Assembly (NCBI RefSeq): GCF_019802045.1
Contig: NZ_JAHVHU010000007.1
Span: 1-64,000 of the forward strand
Direction of reading: 5' to 3'
Origin: Membranihabitans marinus
GTDB taxonomy: Bacteria > Bacteroidota > Bacteroidia > Chitinophagales > Saprospiraceae
DNA: 64,000 nucleotides
In this document: piece by piece, positions 28,240 through 36,559 of the stretch
How the letters are laid out: every line of letters begins with the position of its first letter
How positions within the stretch are numbered: the stretch's first letter is position 1
Notes under the pieces: model-generated
Told to the model about the DNA's origin: nothing
Databases searched by the model: none
Seen by the model: the letters and a program-made list of their open reading frames with translations, nothing else
Made by a program: the position numbers and the translations under genes

Positions 28240-29670
28240 TTAAAGTGCCGTAAAACTATAGATCACATCGATGGAATAGGTTGTCTTCTCTTTAGACACT
28301 AAATCTCGAGCGCTGGTGGACGGAATCGTGTACTTGATATCGAGTTCCTGATCCAATACCGGCGTTCCATTTAAAATAATTTTTTGAGGCGTGACCGACA
28401 GAGGAACATTCAGGGGGTGCCCATCCACTCCGATTTGCAAAGTCTGTGCGGCGACATCGCTTTGTATCCCGGCTTTTTTAAAATAGGAGGTGGCTGACTT
28501 CACATACAGCTCAAAGTTTTCATTGTTGGACAACCTGATTTGACGGGGCATGACCTTAGACTGCCCGTCTCTATAGTGGGTCATCGTATTGAAATCAAAG
28601 TTGACTGACTGACCCGATGCCGGAATTACAATTTCGGACAACGGAGGAACCTCGATGATCACATCCGTATTCTGCGAAGCGGAAACCGAGTTATCAATAC
28701 TTTTAGCGTCGAGATTCAGCTGAAATGTATAGGTGCCGGCTTCAAAAAACTGGTTCCTTAAGTCAGCCGCTGCAACCGACAATTGTAAAATAAAATTCTG
28801 GCGATTGCCCGGAGAAACTTTTAGGGGCGCAGCGGAATAATTTTTCCAGGTCGCAGCCAAGGATTGAGTCTTCAGGGATGGGTGGGTACCTCCCAGACGA
28901 ATGGCAGATAGGTCCCGTCGGCCCGAAACCCCTTTGGAAGACGTATAACCAATGGATGCCGATGCCGCTTTGGCCAACAAATTAAAATCCACCGTGTGTC
29001 CTATCTCCGCCTTGCCCAAATCACCCAGCATTTTGGTTGAAGAGGTACGAAAGTCATTTAAAGAGGTTATCTCGATGTATTTTGACGGCGTGGCGGTCTG
29101 CCACAAAATATCGCCGGGGATAGAAAGCACTACAAAGAACCTTTCCGGCGTAAAACTTTCTTCATACGAACCGGTGTAATTGTGTGTAATCTCCATGGCA
29201 TAATCTCCGGCAAGAAACACATTGCTGGTAAATTGAGTGGCCGGGATTCTAAAGGTAAAATCAACATTCCCTTTGTAATGCACTTTATGGACGGGCTCGT
29301 ACCAAGTTTGTGGTGAACTGGAAAATACTTTAAATCCAGGCCAGGTGTCTTTATGATGAAAGGGTGCGTCTTTGCCTCTGATTCTTTTCAACCTAAATTG
29401 CAGGACATCTGCAGGTAGTGTCAATCCATTCTCAGTGCGATGTCTAAATACCGAACTAGAAATAGATGTAAAAGTCGGGTTTATAAGTTCCTTCCCGGAC
29501 TCTCGCCATTTTTGATGACTCGCGTATAACACATTTTCAACTGTACTATATTCCGCCCTATTGATAATATTGGCTAATGGGATCGAAATATATACGTCCT
29601 GGGCCTGCAAAAATACTGAAGTGCACATCACTACAAAAAGTCCCCTAAAAAACCCGGCACATGTTTTCAT
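28240..29670 (-). CDS. Two-domain tip-adhesin-like protein
   Basis: A 476-residue secreted protein, started at the ATG at 29670 (a GTG lies 9 nt upstream). The signal peptide ends near VFLQAQ. The last ~145 residues align with the mature pilin-like subunits encoded upstream: VNFDFNTMTHYRDGQ aligns to VEFNYNTAADYNSTQ, then VMPRQIRLSNNENFELYVKS, TLQIGVDG, LDIKYTIP and YSIDVIYSFTAL, which aligns to YTQKVTYTATAL. The N-terminal ~300 residues are unrelated beta-rich sequence. An N-terminal special domain plus a C-terminal subunit fold is the layout of pilus tip adhesins. It is the last structural gene after subunits, chaperone and usher. Adhesin function is inference. Confidence 0.62.
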   Translation of the reverse strand: MKTCAGFFRGLFVVMCTSVFLQAQDVYISIPLANIINRAEYSTVENVLYASHQKWRESGKELINPTFTSISSSVFRHRTENGLTLPADVLQFRLKRIRGKDAPFHHKDTWPGFKVFSSSPQTWYEPVHKVHYKGNVDFTFRIPATQFTSNVFLAGDYAMEITHNYTGSYEESFTPERFFVVLSIPGDILWQTATPSKYIEITSLNDFRTSSTKMLGDLGKAEIGHTVDFNLLAKAASASIGYTSSKGVSGRRDLSAIRLGGTHPSLKTQSLAATWKNYSAAPLKVSPGNRQNFILQLSVAAADLRNQFFEAGTYTFQLNLDAKSIDNSVSASQNTDVIIEVPPLSEIVIPASGQSVNFDFNTMTHYRDGQSKVMPRQIRLSNNENFELYVKSATSYFKKAGIQSDVAAQTLQIGVDGHPLNVPLSVTPQKIILNGTPVLDQELDIKYTIPSTSARDLVSKEKTTYSIDVIYSFTAL

Positions 29671-29680
29671 ACGTATCACA

Positions 29681-32482
29681 TTAAAACTTTTTCACTTTGA
29701 TGGTGGTATCTTTCTTCTTATATTCAAACACCATAAATTCCGGCTGCGTGCCTTTCTTCACCTTTATCGTCTGAAGCGGGGTGTCGAAGTGGTATTTGTC
29801 GCTTTTGATGTAAATGTCATAAAATCCGTCCGTTAGGAAAAATTCAAACTCATGCTTTCGGTTGACAACGGCAGTCTGAATATTTCCTTGTTCATCTTTT
29901 GCATAAACCATAAGGCCGGAGACATCTGTATTTTTTTCATCGTATTGTTGCTTCACTTCAGATAGTTTTCCCGCTACCCGTACATTTTTAACCAAACCCA
30001 CTTTTATTGTTCTATTTTTGTGCACCACGATCATGGGATCCATCATCATTCGTGCCCCGGTCCGCTCATTAACTTTCAACGTGTAGGCTCCTTTCGGAAC
30101 ATTCTGAAAAGTCACTTTCCCGTTGTGATCGGTCATGGCCACAAAATTATCCAGCATAATCACCTCATTGGGAAGCACAGCTTCGTCCGCATCCAGGGCT
30201 CCGTTGAAATTGTCATCTTCAAACAATATAAAACTGAGTTTGTGATTTCCAGCTGAAGTCGCCGTTCTAAAATACTTTTTTATCCCCGCCCTAAATTGGA
30301 AATTGTCGCCCACATATCCTTCGTTCTGAATGGCACTGTACCGGACATAATTAAAATAAGCTGTCGCCGCCCAAGCGGGGGATAGCTTATATTCAACATC
30401 TGCTGTGGCATTGTTGTTTATATTCTGATAAAGCCCCGAATAACTGATTCCCGCAGAAATATTACCGCTCAAGGTCCGATCCGACGTCTGGAAATTATAG
30501 GAACCGTATATATTGTAGTTCGCGAAGTCTTCATTTTCCAGGTAATAGGCATTGAGATCAATGACGCTGGTGGGATTCCATTGAGCAGAGCTGTTCAATG
30601 AAAAACTCCGGTAACGGTACAGCATATTGGCCCGAAACCCGTGAAACCAATCGGGCCGGCCGGCTGCCTTGGAATACGAATATTCTGCAGTAAGATGGAG
30701 CCCGTGCGATCCAAAAGAGGTCCCCAAATTAGTCTGAATCCGATAAGCCAGCAGCTCGTGTGCATCAGAATTGACCGTATTCTTTTGCTTTTCAACCTGA
30801 GGAGCAATAAGTACATTCCAAGTGCGACGGGCATGCTGATATCCTGTTTTAAAATTTTGGGAACTGTAAAAATATTCAGGATAAAAACTTCCTCCCGGCG
30901 GGCTTTGCTGACTCTGAAAGCTCAGGTATTCAGGCTGTATCTGCGCATTGTGATAATGCATAAACAGCCGGTTGTGGTCTGAGAGTCTTAGGTCTACGCG
31001 TTGGTTAAAGTGAAATGAACCCCGGTTCAATCCTGCATAATTACCCGATCCGTAGGAGTTAATGGAATGAAACCGCCATTTGCCAATCTCGCCGTCATAA
31101 TTCAATCCCGCCGAAACTCCCGGACTCTTATCCTTATTGATCCAACCTTTTTCGTGGCTCAGCCCTGCTTCAAAACGAAGATTGTGCCCGGAACTCAGTG
31201 GAGCGGAGGAAGAAAAATTAGTCACGTGGGTCGTGATCGAAAGTCTGGGATCGTGATCATAAATGTAAGAAACTTTGCCGTTGAAACCCTCCCTCTCTCC
31301 ATAAAGATACTTAGCACCCACCATTTTGGCGCCTTTGGTCTGCGGAAAATAGGTGCCCAACAGCATGTAATTATTTTCAAGCGCCAATAGCTCTACTTCT
31401 TTATCAGATCCAATTTTTCTGGATATCTTCCCCCCTCGTCCTGAAATGGAGTAATCATAATCCGCTCCGTAAATGGACCCAAGTCTCAATTCTGTTCCCC
31501 TACGTTGCAATTCCAACCAAGTGTCATACAGATTGTACAAGCCACTCGTCCTATAGTAATCGGCGGTCACATTTATCCGGCCGTTAAAGTGGTCTTCAGC
31601 CGAAAATTCTGTATTTCCTCTGAACTGCATATAGTTCAGCCCGGAACTGTGATCGGTGTAGGCCACTTCTGCATAATTCGTTCCACCGCCCGTCCCACCC
31701 GGGCGACCAATTTGCCTGTTGTGCGACAAAACGATCACTTTTACAGTACTGGTGGCCACACTAGACTGGTCAACCAGATCAGTGGCCCTGATCTGTATGC
31801 TGTAATCCGGAAAAAGAGTTCTTTTATTGCGAACGGACACCTTAAATTCGATCATTCGTTTTTCCAGACCTTCCAATAAAAAAGTGTACTGTTTGGGGGT
31901 GATTTCCAGGCCATTTGGAAGCGATTGGATGTCGAGCTTTATATTTCTTTGCGAATACCCTCTGTTTTCAGCAAAAATAAAGACGGTAGACTCCGGCTCA
32001 GCGGGGTTGATGTATTTTTCTCTCGAAAAAGGATAGATCACTACTTGTTTCTCTTCTTCTTTCTGGATCTGAAACATCAACCGGCGATTTTCAGTTTCTT
32101 CCCCAGTATCGATGGTAAATTCAAAAGTCACCGAATCGGTCTCCATTTTCATAAATTCCACGTTGGCGATAAACTTTATAATCAACCGTTTACCCGTTCC
32201 GGGTGATATCGTGTTTTCCGACCTGGGAAAGTACACCAGTCCCGGATAGTTCGTGGTGGGGGTGATGTCTCGAACGGTGATTGTCCGGTCACTCTTATTT
32301 TCCACTACCAAAAAATTTGTAAAGGTAGTCCCTTGGTCAACAGCCACCGTTTTGGATTGAAAAGACGTTTCAACATCAGCCAGCTCCTGGCCGCTGAGCA
32401 TAGAAACGGCCAAAAAGCTTACGACCACGCCGGTCAGTAAAGCTCTCCATATAAATAATGCTATTTGACAGGTATGTTTCAA
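29681..32482 (-). CDS. Usher-like outer-membrane beta-barrel protein
   Basis: A 933-residue secreted protein with a signal peptide ending near MLSGQ. Residues ~30-260 are two Ig-like domains (FLVVENKSDRTITV, VFIFAENRGYSQRNIKL). Residues ~270-740 alternate aromatic and polar strands with short turns, as in a large outer-membrane barrel. The C-terminal ~190 residues hold SdrB/carboxypeptidase-regulatory-like beta domains (FEDDNFNGALDADEAVLPN, TDHNGKVTFQNVPKGAYTLKV). The frame starts at TTG, 8 nt after the chaperone stop; I see no better ATG. Position between chaperone and tip gene suggests it secretes and anchors the subunits. I see no PapC-type signature, so usher is a role guess. Confidence 0.6.
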   Translation of the reverse strand: MKHTCQIALFIWRALLTGVVVSFLAVSMLSGQELADVETSFQSKTVAVDQGTTFTNFLVVENKSDRTITVRDITPTTNYPGLVYFPRSENTISPGTGKRLIIKFIANVEFMKMETDSVTFEFTIDTGEETENRRLMFQIQKEEEKQVVIYPFSREKYINPAEPESTVFIFAENRGYSQRNIKLDIQSLPNGLEITPKQYTFLLEGLEKRMIEFKVSVRNKRTLFPDYSIQIRATDLVDQSSVATSTVKVIVLSHNRQIGRPGGTGGGTNYAEVAYTDHSSGLNYMQFRGNTEFSAEDHFNGRINVTADYYRTSGLYNLYDTWLELQRRGTELRLGSIYGADYDYSISGRGGKISRKIGSDKEVELLALENNYMLLGTYFPQTKGAKMVGAKYLYGEREGFNGKVSYIYDHDPRLSITTHVTNFSSSAPLSSGHNLRFEAGLSHEKGWINKDKSPGVSAGLNYDGEIGKWRFHSINSYGSGNYAGLNRGSFHFNQRVDLRLSDHNRLFMHYHNAQIQPEYLSFQSQQSPPGGSFYPEYFYSSQNFKTGYQHARRTWNVLIAPQVEKQKNTVNSDAHELLAYRIQTNLGTSFGSHGLHLTAEYSYSKAAGRPDWFHGFRANMLYRYRSFSLNSSAQWNPTSVIDLNAYYLENEDFANYNIYGSYNFQTSDRTLSGNISAGISYSGLYQNINNNATADVEYKLSPAWAATAYFNYVRYSAIQNEGYVGDNFQFRAGIKKYFRTATSAGNHKLSFILFEDDNFNGALDADEAVLPNEVIMLDNFVAMTDHNGKVTFQNVPKGAYTLKVNERTGARMMMDPMIVVHKNRTIKVGLVKNVRVAGKLSEVKQQYDEKNTDVSGLMVYAKDEQGNIQTAVVNRKHEFEFFLTDGFYDIYIKSDKYHFDTPLQTIKVKKGTQPEFMVFEYKKKDTTIKVKKF

Positions 32483-32490
32483 GGTGAGAT

Positions 32491-33288
32491 TTAAAAGGCA
32501 AAAGTTTTTTCTCCGACTCGCATATCATTTGAACCAGCCATCTTCACTATAGTCACGCCGAGATAGTTGCCTGATAGCTCTTCAGGTAATGGAAAGAGTA
32601 CCACTTGCTCTGAGCCAGGCATCATGGAAATGGGGCGTGGATCCAGTTTAATTTCTGTACCGGTGTCCGTATTTGTCAATTCAAATTCTACGGTGGCATC
32701 ATTAACCACATTTCCATCATTGAAAATCGTCACAGCTGCTTTTCGGCTTTCTGTATCCGTGTCCGTCACTTCTTCCATATTGGTAATTTCCAAACTTTTG
32801 ACCGAATTGGACGGTGGCGTATGATAGATGTGCAACCCAAATTCAAACAGCGTAATAATGCCGATTCCGCCTTGCACCGCAGCCTCATCCGCTTGCGTAG
32901 CCAGCTGGGTAAAAAACATCATGCAATTGGTGACCTGATCGTCAGCGACGGTCTCCGGAATCTTCATAGTCACCACAATTTCTTTGGTGGAGTTGGCCGG
33001 AATTGTCACCGTATTTTCTAAGGTAGATACCCAGGATGCATTGGATTTTTCGAGCGTACCCGATTCATAATACACTTTGTCTCCGTGAATATTTCGCTCC
33101 CAATCTTTGTAATTGATGCTCAGTGTATAATCAGCATCTGAACTGTTGTTTAATATCACCGTCTCTGTAACAGTTTCACCCGGATTTCCCGAGAAGAAAA
33201 GTCGGGTTGGAGACATGGACACGCCTTGCGCAGCCCCGGAGGAGTTCGTGAAGATTGTGAAAACAAATACTAAGAAACAGAATCGCAT
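32491..33288 (-). CDS. Two-Ig periplasmic chaperone-like protein
   Basis: A 265-residue protein, started at the ATG at 33288 (an upstream TTG at 33321 falls inside a hairpin). The signal peptide ends near SSGAAQG. The N-terminal domain reads GVSMSPTRLFFSGNPGETVTE, then ILNNSSDADYTL and VTIPANSTKEIVVTMKIP, the PapD-like pattern of a first strand, an N-S-S turn and a closing strand. The second Ig domain contains AAVTIFNDGNVVNDATVEF and ends GEKTFAF. It lies between pilin-like subunits and the usher-like barrel, which supports a subunit-folding role. Relatedness to other NEW3/DUF916-like Ig proteins cannot be excluded. Confidence 0.65.
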   Translation of the reverse strand: MRFCFLVFVFTIFTNSSGAAQGVSMSPTRLFFSGNPGETVTETVILNNSSDADYTLSINYKDWERNIHGDKVYYESGTLEKSNASWVSTLENTVTIPANSTKEIVVTMKIPETVADDQVTNCMMFFTQLATQADEAAVQGGIGIITLFEFGLHIYHTPPSNSVKSLEITNMEEVTDTDTESRKAAVTIFNDGNVVNDATVEFELTNTDTGTEIKLDPRPISMMPGSEQVVLFPLPEELSGNYLGVTIVKMAGSNDMRVGEKTFAF

Positions 33289-33312
33289 AACACGAATGAT
33301 TTTAAAGTGAAA

Positions 33313-33454
33313 GATTCCCAAAGTTAAGGCAGATTTATAACTTTAGGAATCTTTGGGGTTTAGCTGTTTCAAATTGGGGGGATAACTGCCCGTTTCCGAT
33401 TGGGGTTTAGTAATGGGGGTCAATCGATGGTTTAGCACGGGAGTTTTTTTCTGG
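33313..33454 (-). ncRNA. Structured mRNA element, copy A, before the chaperone gene
   Basis: A non-coding stretch of about 140 nt between the last subunit and the chaperone. On the minus strand it carries CCCC-rich boxes (GTGCTAAACC, CTAAACCCC, TATCCCCCC, GCTAAACCCC) and ends in a stem GATTCCTAAAGTT...AACTTTGGGAATC (33313-33351, one mismatch) without a T-tract. The same order of boxes and stem occurs in the candidate small RNA at 37938-38165. It is probably an attenuator, processing site or protein-binding element controlling chaperone and usher levels relative to subunits. Confidence 0.5.
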
Positions 33455-33469
33455 GAAACGGTTCTGTGC

Positions 33470-34033
33470 TTATAGTGCAGTTGCGGTATAAGTTACTTTT
33501 TGGGTATAGGTTCCGGCGGGTTTTCCCAGAATATCTGAGGAAGAAGATTTCGCCTGTGGAATCACATATTCCAGATCCAATACCAAGGAGCTTCCCAGAT
33601 CTGCTCCCGAGATCAGTTTCTGATCCGAGGTAGACAAAACCACATTGGACGGTGTGCCGGTCATGGTCGTTGTTCCACCGGTCACTGGTTTGATCGTCAA
33701 TACATCCACCGGGATGAAGTCTCTACCTTTTTCGAAGTTCGCACCGTTGGCTTTGACATTGACATCAAAACTCTTGGTGGAGGTGACGATCAAGCTCTTG
33801 GGGACTTTCTTTGTCTGCGTTGAGTTGTAGTCTGCTGCCGTGTTGTAGTTAAACTCCACCGTGCTTCCGTCAGCCACACTCCCTGGATCTATAGAGATGA
33901 CATCAGACAGGTTGATGTTGACCTGGGTAGTAGCTGAAGTTATTTGTGCTGTTGCATTTTGTGCGACGGCCTGGTTGGTAGTGAATGCAATCGCTGCAAG
34001 CGCTAATACGGAAAGAAGGATCAATTTTTTCAT
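33470..34033 (-). CDS. Pilin-like secreted subunit 1
   Basis: A 187-residue protein: a 25-residue Sec signal peptide (ends QAVAQ), then a ~160-residue beta-rich domain with no cysteine, containing VNINLSDVISIDPGS, EFNYNTAADYNST, FDVNVKANGANF, DVLTIKPV, DLEYVIP and the terminal strand YTQKVTYTATAL. It is one of four paralogues on this strand and is nearest to the chaperone gene. The mature part differs from subunit 4 at two positions only, while the signal peptide matches subunit 3, so the gene is a mosaic. The N-terminal stretch after the signal could serve as a donor strand. Family not recognised; the fibre-subunit role comes from context. Confidence 0.65.
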   Translation of the reverse strand: MKKLILLSVLALAAIAFTTNQAVAQNATAQITSATTQVNINLSDVISIDPGSVADGSTVEFNYNTAADYNSTQTKKVPKSLIVTSTKSFDVNVKANGANFEKGRDFIPVDVLTIKPVTGGTTTMTGTPSNVVLSTSDQKLISGADLGSSLVLDLEYVIPQAKSSSSDILGKPAGTYTQKVTYTATAL

Positions 34034-34098
34034 AATTCTTAAGTTGTGGGTTGTGGGTTAAATTTATTTTTGATTGTCTTTGTCTTCGTTTGACAATA

Positions 34099-34168
34099 CA
34101 AATATAGATGCACCCCAAAGGTTGACGTGTAGTCAAAATTGTAAGTTCTTGTAGTAAGAATTTTACAA
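34099..34168 (-). promoter_or_regulatory. Promoter and box array of subunit 1
   Basis: A -7 box TATATTTG (complement of 34099-34106) lies 66 nt before the ATG. Upstream are direct repeats ACTACAA / TTACAA / ACTACA (34125-34168). The proximal box is at the same 21-bp offset from the -7 box as in subunits 3 and 4 and the small RNA, but has one substitution (GTGTAG for TTGTAG on the plus strand). A direct-repeat-binding activator is likely. Confidence 0.6.
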
Positions 34169-34235
34169 GGAGGCTGCGATTATGGGTATTGGGACGCTAG
34201 CGCTTTGGAAGTTGGGTCGCTGCGCCTTAGCAGTT

Positions 34236-34283
34236 GGTGTCACACTTGCCGGAAGTGATTTGGAGGGGGAGTGTCTGGCACCT
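34236..34283. repeat. Dispersed palindromic repeat, copy 1
   Basis: An imperfect palindrome of ~50 nt running from GGTGTC..CACTTGCCGG to AGTGTCTGGCACC. Other copies lie at 35256-35306, 36279-36328, 37303-37353, 37615-37666, 44972-45023, 48726-48778, 48840-48890 and 55596-55647. It is REP-like and confined to intergenic DNA. Around it lie GGGACGCTAGCGCTTTGG-type sequences, also repeated. The rest of 34034-34442 holds only this repeat and the subunit 1 promoter. Confidence 0.7.
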
Positions 34284-34442
34284 AATATATAAAAGACCGA
34301 TTCGCTTTTGGGATTTGGGGCCCCTCCCTACTTCGTGACGGGAGGTAAACTGCGCTGTTGGGGTGCAGGGATTTCAGACCTTGGATTAATAAGAGAGCGT
34401 CGGGGTTCAATTACATCATGGCGGATCGTTCGAGCAGGCACG

Positions 34443-34991
34443 CTATCGTGCTGTAGCTGTATAGGTGACGGTCTGCGTATACGTACCCGATGGTTTCCCC
34501 ATCATATCCACAGAGGAAGAGCGACTTTGAGGAATCTCATAATCCAATTCGAGCACCAGGGCACCGCCTACATCAGCACCAGAAACCAACTTTTGATCCG
34601 CAGCGGACAACACGACATTGGACGGGGTACCATTCATGGGATTGGGACCGCCGGTCACGGGTTTTATCGTTAATACATTGACGGGTATGAAGTCATTTCC
34701 TTTTTCAAAGTTGGCTCCATTAGCCTTCACATCAATATCAAAAGATTTGCTTGAGGTAACGATGAGACTGGTGGGCACACTGGCCGTTTTAGTGGAATTA
34801 TAATCTTCAGCGGTCAGATAATTAAATTCTACAACGCCACCGATGGCTGCGCTGCCTTTATCTATGGAGATTACATCCGAAAGGTTGATCTTCACACTAG
34901 TCGTTGCGGAATGATTCTGGGCCGTTCCGCAAAGGTATGCAGAGACGATCATCCCCAGCGTTAATACGGTGATGAAGATAGCCTTTTTCAT
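34443..34991 (-). CDS. Pilin-like secreted subunit 2 (divergent)
   Basis: A 182-residue protein with a signal peptide ending near CGTAQ. It shares the VKINLSDVISIDKGS start, EFNYLTAEDYNST, FDIDVKANGANFEKG, DVGGALVLELDYEIP and the terminal YTQTVTYTATAR with the other subunits. It is the most divergent of the four: a shorter N-terminal extension, a different signal peptide, and PNPMNG in place of TTTMTG. Its upstream DNA lacks the box array and -7 box of the other three, so it may be expressed differently. Possible role: minor or adaptor subunit (inference). Confidence 0.62.
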   Translation of the reverse strand: MKKAIFITVLTLGMIVSAYLCGTAQNHSATTSVKINLSDVISIDKGSAAIGGVVEFNYLTAEDYNSTKTASVPTSLIVTSSKSFDIDVKANGANFEKGNDFIPVNVLTIKPVTGGPNPMNGTPSNVVLSAADQKLVSGADVGGALVLELDYEIPQSRSSSVDMMGKPSGTYTQTVTYTATAR

Positions 34992-35535
34992 GATTTTTAA
35001 TTAAATGGCCCACAATCTAAGCAATATCCTCCAAAATTTATACCATACCATTGGTAAATATTTTATTGGCCATTTTAAAAAACAATATCCGGTCCATCCC
35101 TCTTAACTCACTGATTCTGAAATCATCGCCCCAACGTGAAGAAAATCCGATAAACGCATCCGATCTAGACGCTTCGCTTTGGGCGTTGGAACGCTAGCGC
35201 TTTGGTATTTGGGACGCTAGCGCTTTAGCATTTGGGACGCTGCGCTTTGGGAGTTGGTGTCTGACACTTGCCGGGAGGTTTTGTGGGTGGGTAGGGTCTG
35301 GCACCTATGTAATGGTATCAGGTTTGGATGGGACAGAAATAAGTATTCTTGAACGATGATTAAATAACACCGGTTCCTTTTGGGCAAACTACTTATAAAA
35401 TAGTTACATCTGAAAATCACAGTTTGGCCATAAAAAAATTCCTGCAGAACTACCGAACTGCAGGAATCTTTAAATTTTTATTCTTTTGTCTGTGGATTTC
35501 GCCGATTTTTCAGATTTTCATTCCTTCGATGTGTT
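34992..35535. other. Intergenic region between subunits 2 and 3
   Basis: From high to low coordinates it contains the terminator of subunit 3 (35431-35470), a dispersed palindromic repeat (35256-35306), several GACGCTAGCGCTTTGG-type short repeats (35170-35250), and an AT-rich leader of subunit 2 with a TACCA-T-TGGTA palindrome near 35043-35053. No gene is seen. Confidence 0.6.
35431..35470 (-). terminator. Intrinsic terminator after subunit 3
   Basis: The stem CTGCAGGAAT/ATTCCTGCAG (arms 35438-35447 and 35458-35467) has a 10-nt loop. On the minus strand it is followed by a T-tract of eight bases (TTTTTTTA), a good rho-independent terminator. It lies 66 nt after the subunit 3 stop. The same terminator follows subunit 4. 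Confidence 0.85.
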
Positions 35536-36099
35536 TTACAACGCCGTAGCAGTGTAAGTCACCTTTTGGGTATAGGTTCCGGCGGGTTTTCCCAGTATAT
35601 CTGAGGAAGAGGATTTCGCCTGTGGAATCACATACTCCAGTTCCAGAACAAGTGAACTTCCAAGGGCAGCTCCTGAAATCAGTTTTTGCTTGGCAGGTGA
35701 CAAAACCACATCAGAAGGTGTTCCGGTCATAGTCGTTGTTCCGCCACTCACCGGTTTGATGGTCAACACATCCACAGGAATATGATCACCTCCTTTTTTG
35801 AAGTGCGCATTCTTAGCTTTTACCACGATGTCAAAATTCTTTGTGGACGTCACGATCAAACTATTGGGAACGTTGACTTTTTTAGTAGAGTTATAATCCG
35901 CTGCAGTGTTGTAGTTGAACTCCACTGTGCTTCCATCCGCCACGCTGCCTCTGTCAATGGAGATGACATCAGACAGGTTGATGTTTACCTGGGTGGTGGC
36001 TGAAGTTCTTTGAGCCGATGCGTTTTGCGCGACGGCCTGGTTGGTAGTGAATGCAATCGCTGCAAGCGCTAATACGGAAAGGAGGATCCATTTTTTCAT
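35536..36099 (-). CDS. Pilin-like secreted subunit 3
   Basis: A 187-residue paralogue of subunits 1 and 4: signal peptide MKKWILLSVLALAAIAF to AVAQ, then the conserved domain with VNINLSDVISIDRGS, EFNYNTAADYNSTKKVNVP, FDIVVKAKNAHFKKGGDHIP and the common terminal strand. It differs from 1 and 4 mainly in the 60-105 region, which carries more Lys and His and may be surface exposed. It has its own promoter and terminator, so it can be transcribed alone. It is contained in a ~1,024-bp repeat unit together with a palindromic repeat; the next unit carries subunit 4. Confidence 0.65.
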   Translation of the reverse strand: MKKWILLSVLALAAIAFTTNQAVAQNASAQRTSATTQVNINLSDVISIDRGSVADGSTVEFNYNTAADYNSTKKVNVPNSLIVTSTKNFDIVVKAKNAHFKKGGDHIPVDVLTIKPVSGGTTTMTGTPSDVVLSPAKQKLISGAALGSSLVLELEYVIPQAKSSSSDILGKPAGTYTQKVTYTATAL

Positions 36100-36164
36100 A
36101 ATTCTTAAGTTGTGGGTTGTGGGTTAAATTTATTTTTGAATGTCTTTGTCTTCGTTTGACAATA

Positions 36165-36232
36165 CAAATATAGGGACAGCCCGAAGGCTGACTTGTAGTC
36201 AAATTTGTAAGTTCTTGTAGTAAGAATTTGAC
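36165..36232 (-). promoter_or_regulatory. Promoter and box array of subunit 3
   Basis: A -7 box TATATTTG (complement of 36165-36172) lies with ACTACAA / TTACAAA / ACTACAA boxes upstream at 36190-36232. The proximal box lies 21 bp from the -7 box. The outer two boxes are 22 bp apart, so they lie on the same face of the helix. A palindromic repeat follows at 36279-36328. Confidence 0.65.
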
Positions 36233-36455
36233 AGGGTACTACGCTTTTGGGCGTTGGGACGCTAGCGCTTTGGTAGTTGGTGTCAGATACTTGCCGGGAA
36301 GTTTTGTGAGTGGGTAGTGTCTGGCACCTTATGTAATGGTATCAGGTTTGGATGGGACAGAAAACAAGTATTCTTGAACGATGATCAAATAACATCGGTT
36401 CTCTTTGGGCAAACTACTTGTAAAAAAGTTACATCTGAAAATCACAGTTTGGCCA

Positions 36456-36495
36456 TAAAAAAATTCCTGCAGAACTACCGAACTGCAGGAATCTT
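36456..36495 (-). terminator. Intrinsic terminator after subunit 4
   Basis: Identical in stem (arms 36463-36472 and 36483-36492), loop and T-tract to the terminator of subunit 3, about 1,025 bp away. It lies 67 nt downstream of the subunit 4 stop. Its duplication shows that the tandem unit included gene, promoter and terminator. Confidence 0.85.
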
Positions 36496-36559
36496 TAAAT
36501 TTTTATTATATCGTCTGCGGATTTCGCCGATTTTCAGATTTTCATTCCTTGGATGTGTT

